From RYN-124 sp033851845 (GTDB taxonomy: Bacteria > Actinomycetota > Actinomycetes > Mycobacteriales > SCTD01), in the NCBI GenBank assembly GCA_033851845.1, contig JAWWOH010000100.1:1-15832 (forward strand): a DNA stretch of 15,832 nucleotides, read 5' to 3'. Shown here piece after piece: positions 1 to 6,288 of this stretch. The translations under genes and the position numbers were made by a program. Under the pieces are notes generated by a model that did not search any database, was not told the DNA's origin, and worked only from the letters and a program-made list of their open reading frames with translations. Positions within the stretch are counted from its first letter, which is position 1. Each line of letters begins with the position of its first letter.

Positions 1-106
1 GCACAACATGCGACAGCCACCGGCGCCGCGGGCAGTCGGGCTCACTCTCGCGCCACCCGTGACGCTCCCGTAACCGTTCTTGGCCGGCCGATCGCCATCC
101 GCTCCC

Positions 107-112
107 TAGACT
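107..112 (+). promoter_or_regulatory. candidate -10 element for disA
   Basis: TAGACT at 107-112 fits the actinobacterial -10 pattern TANNNT and lies 34 bases before the disA GTG, which leaves room for a short leader carrying the ribosome site. No good -35 hexamer sits 16-18 bases upstream; the nearest TTG-like string (TTGGCC, 80-85) is too far at 21 bases. Assignment is by pattern only. Confidence 0.35.
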
Positions 113-132
113 CCGGACGACGACCGAGCGCT

Positions 133-141
133 GGGGAGAGG
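133..141 (+). promoter_or_regulatory. ribosome binding site of disA
   Basis: GGGGAGAGG ends five bases before the GTG at 147. It is the only strong Shine-Dalgarno match nearby and fixes the GTG as the start, which gives the family's normal length. Confidence 0.7.
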
Positions 142-146
142 CAGAC

Positions 147-1226
147 GTGCCGACGACGGAGGACCTGCTCCGGACCACGCTGGCCGCGGTCGCACCGGGC
201 ACCGCTCTGCGCGACGGTCTCGAGCGCATCCTGCGAGGCAACACCGGCGGGCTCATCGTGCTCGGTCACGACCGCGCGGTGGAGACGTTGTGCACCGGCG
301 GCTTCAGTCTCGACGTGGAGTTCTCCGCGACCCGGTTGCGTGAGCTCGCGAAGATGGACGGCGCGGTCGTCGTCACCAGTGACCTGAGCCGCATCGTGCG
401 CGCCGGCGTACAGCTCGTCCCCGACTCCAACATCCCGACCGAGGAGACCGGCACTCGGCACCGCACCGCCGAGCGGGTCGCGAAGCAGACCGGCAACCCC
501 GTCATCAGCGTCAGTCAGTCGATGCGCATCATCGCCCTCTACGTCGACGGGCGCCGCTACGTCCTCGACGACTCGGCCGCGATCCTGTCGCGCGCCAACC
601 AGGCGCTGGCGACGCTGGAGCGCTACAAGCTCCGCCTCGACGAGGTCGCGGGCACGCTGTCTGCGCTGGAGATCGAGGACCTGGTCACGGTCCGCGACGC
701 GATGGTCGTGCTGCAGCGGCTCGAGATGGTGCGCCGGATCGCTGCCGAGATCGAGGGCTACGTCGTCGAGCTCGGCACCGACGGCCGGTTGCTCATCCTG
801 CAGCTCGACGAGCTGATGGCCGGTGTCGAGGGAGAGCGCGAGCTCGTCGTACGCGACTACCTGGTCACCGGCAGCGGACGTCGCCAGCGCACCATCGAGC
901 ACGCCCTGGCCGAGCTGGACGTGCTGACCGGCAGCGACCTGCTCGACCTGCAGGTCATCGCGAAGGCGGTTGGCTATGCCGCGACCTCGGACGCACTGGA
1001 AGGCGCGGTGTCGCCGCGCGGCTACCGGCTGCTCGCGAAGGTGCCGCGGCTGCCGCGGCTCGTCGTCGACCGGCTGGTCGAGCACTTCGGTGGCCTGCAG
1101 AAGCTGCTCGCGGCCGGCATCGACGACCTGCAGCTCGTCGAGGGGGTCGGTGAGACGCGGGCGCGGTCGGTGCGCGAGGGCCTGTCGCGGCTGGCGGAGA
1201 GCTCGATCCTCGAGCGCTACGTCTGA
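147..1226 (+). CDS. disA: DNA integrity scanning diadenylate cyclase DisA
   Basis: Condenses two ATP into cyclic di-AMP and binds branched DNA, linking second-messenger level to DNA integrity; cytosolic octamer in characterised relatives. The 359-residue product matches the usual actinobacterial length. The N-terminal cyclase domain (about 1-145) carries both signatures: DGA at 71-73 in KMDGAVVV, and RHR at 104-106 in TRHRTAER. A helical linker follows (about 150-285). The C-terminus (about 290-359) is a helix-hairpin-helix DNA-binding domain, seen in LQLVEGVGETRARSV. Start GTG is supported by GGGGAGAGG. The gene that normally precedes it, radA, would lie left of the window. The next gene, cheW, is convergent, so disA appears to end its transcript. 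Identity is firm; regulation is not visible beyond a candidate -10. Confidence 0.97.
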   Translation: MPTTEDLLRTTLAAVAPGTALRDGLERILRGNTGGLIVLGHDRAVETLCTGGFSLDVEFSATRLRELAKMDGAVVVTSDLSRIVRAGVQLVPDSNIPTEETGTRHRTAERVAKQTGNPVISVSQSMRIIALYVDGRRYVLDDSAAILSRANQALATLERYKLRLDEVAGTLSALEIEDLVTVRDAMVVLQRLEMVRRIAAEIEGYVVELGTDGRLLILQLDELMAGVEGERELVVRDYLVTGSGRRQRTIEHALAELDVLTGSDLLDLQVIAKAVGYAATSDALEGAVSPRGYRLLAKVPRLPRLVVDRLVEHFGGLQKLLAAGIDDLQLVEGVGETRARSVREGLSRLAESSILERYV

Positions 1227-1264
1227 CCTCGCGCGAACCCCACCTCCCGTACGCCCCGCTCGCA

Positions 1265-1344
1265 CTTACCGGCTCAGATCCGAGCCCGAACGCCCTCGTG
1301 GCTCCGTTCTCATCCGGTAAGCCCACTGCTCGTACGCCGTGGGC
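1265..1344. repeat. inverted repeats between convergent disA and cheW
   Basis: The 168-base gap 1227-1394 holds no gene. CTTACCGG (1265-1272) is exactly inverted as CCGGTAAG (1314-1321), with an inner pair GAGCC (1282-1286) / GGCTC (1300-1304). A second hairpin pairs GCCCAC (1321-1326) with GTGGGC (1339-1344). TTACCGG recurs at 1388-1394, over the end of cheW. No T tract follows either stem, so these could be I-shaped bidirectional terminators, but that is inferred from position between two convergent stops. Confidence 0.4.
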
Positions 1345-1394
1345 GGCCAACTCAACGGTCCGCGTCGCATCCGGCCGGGAGGGGCGGTTACCGG

Positions 1395-1817
1395 TCAGAC
1401 GCGGGCGGCGTCGATCATCTGCTCGAGGTCGACCAGGAAGACGGGGCCGGTCGCCCCACGAAGAACCTCCATGACGTACGGCGGCAGCACGCCGTCGTCC
1501 GCACCGGGGCCGGCTTGCGGAAGCTCGTCACGCGTCACGACCGCGCGCACCCGGTCGACCGCCACCCCGACGCTGCCCTCACCGTCGGCCTGACCGCGCT
1601 CGAGCACCAGCACATCGCCGCGGGTCTCCGCCGTTGCACCGACCCGCAGGTCGAGCACCGGCAGCGACGTGCCGCGCAGGTCCAGCACGCCGGCCAGCGG
1701 CGGCGCCATCCCCGGCAGGTCGGCGAGACCCTCGAGCCGCACGACCTCACGAACCGACTGCAGCCGAGTCGCGTACTCACGGGTGCCGAGGGCGAACGTC
1801 ACCAGCTGCTCGCTCAC
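1395..1817 (-). CDS. cheW: CheW-like chemosensory adaptor
   Basis: Single-domain CheW fold of 140 residues. In known systems CheW bridges a methyl-accepting receptor to the kinase CheA at the membrane-proximal array. Family marks are the opening strand EQLVTFALGTREYATRL, the segment VREVVRLEGLADLPGMAPP, and the conserved turn GVLDLRGTSLPVLDLR. The start chosen is GTG at 1817, because AGGAGGT lies three bases upstream and the GTGA overlaps the stop of cheR; a longer in-frame reading to 1856 runs into cheR and has no such support. Last gene of the five-gene minus-strand operon. No CheA or receptor is present in the window to be its partner, so the pathway it serves is unknown. The role as adaptor is inferred from the fold. 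Confidence 0.9.
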   Translation of the reverse strand: MSEQLVTFALGTREYATRLQSVREVVRLEGLADLPGMAPPLAGVLDLRGTSLPVLDLRVGATAETRGDVLVLERGQADGEGSVGVAVDRVRAVVTRDELPQAGPGADDGVLPPYVMEVLRGATGPVFLVDLEQMIDAARV

Positions 1818-3202
1818 GGGACCTCCTGGGCCAGCTGCTGCTCGAGCTGGCTGCACAGCGCGGCCAGCTCCTGCACGCTACGGCCGCCGAGCTCAGGTGC
1901 GGTGGCCTCCGTGGCTCGCTGACCCAGCGTGTCGGCGGCTGCGCGGTACTCGCGCGCGGCCGCGGCGGGATCGCCCAGCCGGTGCAGCACTCCGGCCAGC
2001 AGGAAGTGACCCAGCCCCGATCCCGGGTCGAGGTAGACCGCCTTGCGCAGGTCGACCAGCGCGTCGTCGTCGCGGCCCGCGTTGACCAGCGAAAGCCCGC
2101 GCAGGTAGTGCCCCATCGGGTTGAGCGGCTCAGCGGTGACGAGATTCGTCGCGGCAACGGCCGCTTCGTCGTACTTCCCATCGGCGAGCGCGGCCCGGAC
2201 GGCGACGGCTGAGGCGGGCGCGATGGGGGCCGCCGCCGGCACCGAGGTGCGGTCGCGGCGGGTGGCGTTGCGCCGCTCGGGCTTGGGCTGTGGCGGTCCT
2301 TCGTCCTCGGTACGCCGATCGGGCAGCACCGTGCCCCGGCGTTCCTTCGGCGGCTCGTCGATTCGTCGGTAGACGAACGCGGCCGAGTCGCCCGTGCCGA
2401 GCGGCACGAGCCGGAAGTCCTCGCTGACCTGCCACAGCGTCTCGGAGTGCCCGAGGAACAGGTAGCCGCCGTCCCGCAGGCAGGCGTGCAACCGGGCCAT
2501 CAGGCCGCGGGTCGTCTCCCGGCTGAAGTAGATCGTGACGTTGCGGCAGAGCACGAGGTCGACGCGCTCGTCCGCGGCGAAGGGGACCGGATCGGTGACC
2601 AGGTTCTGGTGCCGGAACTCGACCAGGTCCCGCACCTCCGGGCGGACCTGGTAGCCGTTGGCCGTTGACACGAAGAACCGAGCCAGGTCCTCGGGCGAGG
2701 CCATCTGCACGGCCCGTTCGCCGTACTGCCCTCGCTTCGCTGCCTCGAGCGCGCGCGACGAGACGTCCGTCGCGACGACCTTCACGTCCCAGCCGGCCGT
2801 CGTCGGCAGCAGCTCACGAAGCACCATCGCGATCGTGTACGGCTCCTCGCCCGTCGAGCAGCCGGCGCTCCAGATGCGGATCCGGCGCCCGTGGGAGTCG
2901 CCGTGCTTGAGCAGCTCGGGGATCACGTACTTGCGCAGCGCGCGGATCTGCGGCGGGTTCCGGAAGAAGTGCGTCTCCTGGATCGTCACCTCGTTCAGAA
3001 GCTGCTGCCGCTCGGCAGGATCGGTGAGGAGACCGAGGTACGACGACACGTCGCGCGCACCGGTGACCCGCAAGCGCTCCGCGATGCAGTAGGCGACAGA
3101 GTCGCGTCGTGCTTCGTCGAAGACGAGGCCGGCTGAACGAGCGAGCAGCGTGCGCAGTTGCGCGAACTCCTCGTCGGTCAGGACGACCTTCTTGGTCTTC
3201 AT
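1814..3202 (-). CDS. cheR: CheR-type protein-glutamate methyltransferase with C-terminal TPR region
   Basis: Transfers methyl groups from S-adenosylmethionine to receptor glutamates, opposing CheB. The 462-residue product is much longer than a plain CheR (about 280). Residues 1-75 form the small helical N-domain; QETHFFRNP (76-84) and SAGCSTGEEPY (112-122) mark the methyltransferase and SAM site; LCRNVTIYF (218-226) and GGYLFLGHSETL complete the core, which ends near 280. A charged, proline-rich linker (about 282-330) leads to TPR-like helices (about 331-425) and a short C-terminal helix. CheR-TPR fusions are known from WspC- and FrzF-like proteins of alternative chemosensory systems. Start is ATG 3202, whose ATGA overlaps the cheB stop; a longer reading to 3238 lies inside cheB. 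Receptor target is not in the window. Confidence 0.93.
   Translation of the reverse strand: MKTKKVVLTDEEFAQLRTLLARSAGLVFDEARRDSVAYCIAERLRVTGARDVSSYLGLLTDPAERQQLLNEVTIQETHFFRNPPQIRALRKYVIPELLKHGDSHGRRIRIWSAGCSTGEEPYTIAMVLRELLPTTAGWDVKVVATDVSSRALEAAKRGQYGERAVQMASPEDLARFFVSTANGYQVRPEVRDLVEFRHQNLVTDPVPFAADERVDLVLCRNVTIYFSRETTRGLMARLHACLRDGGYLFLGHSETLWQVSEDFRLVPLGTGDSAAFVYRRIDEPPKERRGTVLPDRRTEDEGPPQPKPERRNATRRDRTSVPAAAPIAPASAVAVRAALADGKYDEAAVAATNLVTAEPLNPMGHYLRGLSLVNAGRDDDALVDLRKAVYLDPGSGLGHFLLAGVLHRLGDPAAAAREYRAAADTLGQRATEATAPELGGRSVQELAALCSQLEQQLAQEVP
1821..1827 (-). promoter_or_regulatory. strong ribosome binding site of cheW inside cheR
   Basis: On the minus strand AGGAGGT is followed by three bases and then the GTG of cheW. 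It lies within the last codons of cheR. This is the best Shine-Dalgarno sequence of the operon and the only perfect one, so cheW may be made in excess of the upstream proteins. The short spacing (three bases) is unusual. Confidence 0.7.
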
Positions 3203-4332
3203 CCCGCGGTCTTGGACTTCGACCGCAGCACCTCGCACAGCGCGGGACCGATGGCGTCGATGGGCAGCTGCCGGTCGATGGCGTCCATCGCAGCTGCTGC
3301 CGCGGGCATCCCGTAGACGGCGCTCGTCGCTTCGTCCTGGCCGATGGTGAACGCGCCGCGGTGACGCATCGCCAGCAGACCGGCCGCGCCGTCCCGACCC
3401 ATCCCGGTCAGCAGCACTCCGACTGCGTCGGGACCGAGCGCGTCGGCGACGCTGCGCATGGTCGCGTCGATGCCGGGCACGTGGAACTGCCCGGCATCCG
3501 GTGGCGTGACGAGCACCCGGAGGCGGTCGTCCTGCACGAGAAGGTTGCCACCACTCGGGGCCAGCGTGACCGTGCCGGGCTCGAGCCGGCGACCGCTCTC
3601 ACCGACCGACACCGGCAGTGGGACGAGCTGGTCGAGCCACGAGGCGAGACCGGCTAGGAAGCCTTCCGCCATGTGCTGTACGACGAGGACGGCCTGTGGC
3701 AGGTCGGCCGGCAGCGCGGAGAGCACCGACAGCAGCGCGTGCGGTCCGCCCGTCGAGGCGCCGATGACGAGCAGCTTGACGCCTTCACGAGTCGGGATGG
3801 GGTCGACGACCGGCACGGCGCTGAGGGGACGGCGACCGGCGCCGGTGAGCGTCTGTGCCTCCCCGGTGAGCTTCGTGCCGGCCCGCAACCGCCCGCGGGG
3901 GTGGGTGATGACGCGGATCCGCGACACCATCCGCAGACGCGTGCGCAGCATGTCGGCGTACTCGTCGAGAGTGCCGGTGTCATGCGGGCCCGGCTTGGCG
4001 AGCACGTCGACGGCGCCGGCCGACAGGGCCTCGAGTGCGTTCGCGCTGTCCTCACCGGCAACGAAGGCGCTGTACACCAGGATCGGCGTCGCACAGCTGG
4101 CCATGATCCGCTCGATCGCCTCGACGCCGCCCATCACCGGCAGGTCGAGGTCCATGACGACGGCATGCGGCCGCAACCGCTCGACGAGGGCGACCGCCTC
4201 CTTGCCGTTGCGGGCCTCGCCGACGACGTCGAACTCCGGCGCCGCATCGATCGCGCCGCGAAGGAACCGGCGCTGCACTGCCGAGTCGTCGACGACGACG
4301 ACGCTCATGGTGGCGGCCACGGGCGCTGTCAC
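3199..4332 (-). CDS. cheB: CheB: receiver domain plus protein-glutamate methylesterase
   Basis: Response regulator that removes methyl groups from (or deamidates) chemoreceptor glutamines/glutamates when phosphorylated. N-terminal receiver: acidic pair DD at 15-16, phospho-acceptor D61 in VVMDLDLPVMGG, switch serine in LVYSA, lysine in LAKPG. C-terminal esterase: catalytic serine in IGASTGGP, histidine in VVQHMAEG, aspartate in LTGMGRDGAAG; all three are present, so the enzyme looks active. I chose GTG 4332 because its GTGA overlaps the Hpt stop, as at the other junctions, and GGGTGG lies just upstream. GTG 4341 and ATG 4308 are alternatives; the latter removes eight residues before MSVVVVDD and has no Shine-Dalgarno. 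Its natural phosphodonor, CheA, is absent here; the Hpt protein made just upstream could donate instead (inference). Confidence 0.95.
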   Translation of the reverse strand: MTAPVAATMSVVVVDDSAVQRRFLRGAIDAAPEFDVVGEARNGKEAVALVERLRPHAVVMDLDLPVMGGVEAIERIMASCATPILVYSAFVAGEDSANALEALSAGAVDVLAKPGPHDTGTLDEYADMLRTRLRMVSRIRVITHPRGRLRAGTKLTGEAQTLTGAGRRPLSAVPVVDPIPTREGVKLLVIGASTGGPHALLSVLSALPADLPQAVLVVQHMAEGFLAGLASWLDQLVPLPVSVGESGRRLEPGTVTLAPSGGNLLVQDDRLRVLVTPPDAGQFHVPGIDATMRSVADALGPDAVGVLLTGMGRDGAAGLLAMRHRGAFTIGQDEATSAVYGMPAAAAAMDAIDRQLPIDAIGPALCEVLRSKSKTAG

Positions 4333-4742
4333 CGCATCCACCCGGACAGCCGCTTGTCGAGCTCGGTGACGAGCGCCGAGAAGGCCTCGAGCGGGCCGTC
4401 GTCGATGAGGACGGCCTCGGCCGCCCGCGCAGTCACCGCCGCCTCGTTCTCGCCGACCACGTAGGCACTGCTGCCAAGGGTGTGCACGTCGCGCAGGGCA
4501 TCGCCGAGAAGGGACTTGTCCAGGGTGCGAGCGGCCTCGCGCAGCCGCGGCAGGCGCTCGCTGACCTCGTCGCGGAAGGCCTCGCGGAGGCCGGCGAGCG
4601 CAGACTCGGGCAGCCGGGAGACGGCCGCGCGCACCGCACCCTCTTCCGATGTCGCCACGTGTGCGAACCCCTGACCGCTGTCGACCCCCGCCGAGCTACC
4701 TGCCGAAGTGTCGACCGACTCCCCGAGGGCCTTGAGGGTCAC
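4329..4742 (-). CDS. Hpt-domain (histidine phosphotransfer) protein, atypical motif
   Basis: A 137-residue soluble protein; residues about 40-135 are predicted helical and fit an Hpt four-helix bundle. The candidate phospho-histidine is H87 in DVHTLGSSAYVVGE. Typical Hpt domains read H-x-L-K-G-[SA]; here the lysine is missing (HTL-GSS), as if one residue were deleted. The first 35 residues are low-complexity (Ser/Gly/Ala). Start is GTG 4742, whose GTGA overlaps the stop of the membrane-protein gene; a longer reading up to 5585 is open only because it runs antisense-frame through that gene and is rejected. The 3' end overlaps cheB. The neighbour suggests phosphotransfer to the CheB receiver, but a degenerate Hpt used only for protein contact is also possible. 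Family assignment is good, activity uncertain. Confidence 0.75.
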   Translation of the reverse strand: MTLKALGESVDTSAGSSAGVDSGQGFAHVATSEEGAVRAAVSRLPESALAGLREAFRDEVSERLPRLREAARTLDKSLLGDALRDVHTLGSSAYVVGENEAAVTARAAEAVLIDDGPLEAFSALVTELDKRLSGWMR

Positions 4743-5359
4743 CCGGTGATGCGGAAGACGCTTCCCTGACGCACGATGTCGCCTACCCGCGCGCTGACCC
4801 GATATGTCCCGGGTTGCGCCACGTCGCCGACGTCGCAGCCGGGCTTGGTCCGCTTGCCCGGCCAGCGCACGCTGAGCGCCTGGGCCTCGCCCGGCTTGAG
4901 CGTCATGACGCCCTGCCCCTTGGCGGTGTTGCAGTCGTCGCTCGACCAGATCCGGTCCTCGCCCGACAGCACCCGCAGCTCCACCGCATCCGGACCGAGC
5001 GCGCGACGGCAGGCCACGCTGCCGATGTTGCGGACCGTCAGCGTGAACTTGGGTGCGCCGCCGCTGGGATAGGACTCCGCATCCGACTCCGCCGTCACCT
5101 GCAGGACCGTGTCCCGGCAGGTCTGCAGCGGTGCCGGCGTCGGCGGAGCGGGCGAGCCGGTCGTTACCGGGGACTGCTGCGCGGACGGGCTCGCGGACGG
5201 GCTCGGGGAAGGCTTGGCGCCGGACAGGGTCTCCGGCTTCGGGTCTGACCCGCACGCCTTCGCCACGACGAGTACGCCGACGACGACGACCACGAGCACC
5301 AGGACCCGGCGCCGCCAGTAGGTCGACGCGGGCAGCGGGCCAACCGGCTGCAGTGCCAT
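4739..5359 (-). CDS. membrane-anchored extracellular protein, positional counterpart of Rv3587c
   Basis: A 206-residue protein with one hydrophobic helix (about 19-34, rich in Val/Leu, preceded by three arginines), then a Pro/Ser/Ala linker (about 40-80) and a beta-rich extracellular domain (about 81-206). That domain has four cysteines, C81, C117, C143 and C175, enough for two disulfides, and the pattern FTLTVRNIGSVAC and LKPGEAQALSVRW of an immunoglobulin-like DUF4232-type fold (family by resemblance only). C36 follows the helix, but VVAKAC is a poor lipobox, so I prefer an uncleaved anchor. M. tuberculosis has a membrane protein in this place between disA and mutY. Start ATG 5359 gives N-in topology; a -10-like TACGCT lies seven bases before it. 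First gene of the operon and coupled to the Hpt gene. Molecular role unknown. Confidence 0.75.
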   Translation of the reverse strand: MALQPVGPLPASTYWRRRVLVLVVVVVGVLVVAKACGSDPKPETLSGAKPSPSPSASPSAQQSPVTTGSPAPPTPAPLQTCRDTVLQVTAESDAESYPSGGAPKFTLTVRNIGSVACRRALGPDAVELRVLSGEDRIWSSDDCNTAKGQGVMTLKPGEAQALSVRWPGKRTKPGCDVGDVAQPGTYRVSARVGDIVRQGSVFRITG

Positions 5360-5366
5360 CGCGGCC

Positions 5367-5372
5367 AGCGTA
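5367..5372 (-). promoter_or_regulatory. candidate -10 for the chemosensory operon, leaderless start
   Basis: On the minus strand TACGCT (TANNNT) is followed by seven bases and the ATG at 5359. That spacing would place the transcript start on or next to the A of the ATG. No Shine-Dalgarno is present, as expected of a leaderless mRNA. The -35 region is not recognisable. The divergent gap to mutY is only 38 bases (5360-5397). Confidence 0.4.
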
Positions 5373-5397
5373 GGGGCCGCATGCGACGATCCGGCGG

Positions 5398-6288
5398 ATG
5401 CCAGCCTCGCCACTCGCCGACGCCGTCACGGCCTGGTACGCCGGCGCGGCGCGCGACCTGCCCTGGCGTCGGCTCGGCACGTCGCCGTGGGCCGTCCTGG
5501 TCAGCGAGGTGATGCTGCAGCAGACGCCGGTGTCGCGGGTGCTGCCGGCGTACGACGCATGGTTGAAGCGCTGGCCCACCGCCACCTCGCTCGCGGCCGA
5601 CGAGCCAGGCGAGGCGGTGCGGATGTGGGGCCGGCTCGGCTACCCGCGGCGGGCCCTGCGACTGCACGGCGCGGCGGTCGCCGTCGTGGAGCGGCACGGC
5701 GGCGAGCTGCCTGAGACTGTCGCCGAGCTGCTCGACCTGCCGGGCGTCGGCGACTACACCGCACGTGCGGTCGCGGCGTTCGCGCACCGACAGCGGCAAC
5801 CCGTCGTCGACACCAACGTCCGACGCGTCGTGGCGCGCGCCGTCGAAGGCGTCGCAGATGCAGCGGTCAGCCGCCGCGATCTCGCGACCGTCGAAGCGCT
5901 GCTGCCGGACGACGGCGAGTCAGCAGCCGTGGCAAGCGTTGCGCTGATGGAGCTGGGCGCGCTCGTCTGCGCCGCCCGCGCACCACGGTGCGACGTGTGT
6001 CCCATCGCCGCGGGCTGCGCGTGGCTGTCCCGCGGTCGGCCTGCGCTCGACGTCGCGGTGCGTCGACCGCAGGTGTACGCCGGCACGGACCGGCAGGTGC
6101 GCGGCCGCCTGCTCGCCGTCCTGCGGGACGCCGACGGCCCGGTCCCCCGCGAAGTGGTGGCACGCGCCTGGGACGAGCCGGTGCAGCGCGCGCGGGCACT
6201 CGACGGGCTGCTGGCCGACGGCCTCGTCGAGCCGTTGCCCGACGGGCGGCTCGCCCTGCCTACCCGGGCAGCTCGATCGGGAAGGTGA
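5398..6288 (+). CDS. mutY: A/G-specific adenine DNA glycosylase MutY
   Basis: Base-excision repair enzyme that removes adenine mispaired with 8-oxoguanine. The 296-residue product has the catalytic glutamate E37 in VSEVMLQQTPV, the helix-hairpin-helix LPGVGDYTARAV (113-124), the essential aspartate D137 in VVDTNVRRV, and a [4Fe-4S] ligand set C190-X6-C197-X2-C200-X5-C206. The C-terminal region after the cluster is only about 90 residues; it looks more like a short winged-helix-type tail than the MutT-like 8-oxoG recognition domain of E. coli MutY, in line with short actinobacterial forms. Start ATG 5398 has only a weak GGCGG before it. Divergent from the chemosensory operon by 38 bases; its last 29 bases overlap the 3' end of the histidine kinase gene on the other strand. 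Confidence 0.96.
   Translation: MPASPLADAVTAWYAGAARDLPWRRLGTSPWAVLVSEVMLQQTPVSRVLPAYDAWLKRWPTATSLAADEPGEAVRMWGRLGYPRRALRLHGAAVAVVERHGGELPETVAELLDLPGVGDYTARAVAAFAHRQRQPVVDTNVRRVVARAVEGVADAAVSRRDLATVEALLPDDGESAAVASVALMELGALVCAARAPRCDVCPIAAGCAWLSRGRPALDVAVRRPQVYAGTDRQVRGRLLAVLRDADGPVPREVVARAWDEPVQRARALDGLLADGLVEPLPDGRLALPTRAARSGR

Noticed and set aside
42..1265. 407-residue reading frame antisense to disA
   Set aside because: It mirrors disA codons, has Arg/Asp/Gln-rich composition typical of antisense frames in high-GC DNA, and shows no domain or ribosome site; disA on the other strand is certain.
3458..4369. 303-residue reading frame antisense to cheB
   Set aside because: Ser/Arg/Thr-rich shadow of cheB with no motif; cheB has every catalytic residue on the opposite strand.
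5240..5260. Lipoprotein processing site at C36 of the membrane-anchored protein
   Set aside because: VVAKAC has Ala at -3 and Lys at -2, which does not fit the lipobox; a single-pass anchor explains the segment better, though not with certainty.
4743..5585. Upstream extension of the Hpt reading frame to a 418-residue protein
   Set aside because: The added part runs in another frame through the membrane-protein gene and into mutY antisense, is low-complexity Arg/Gly/Ala, and the GTG at 4742 gives the operon's standard overlap.
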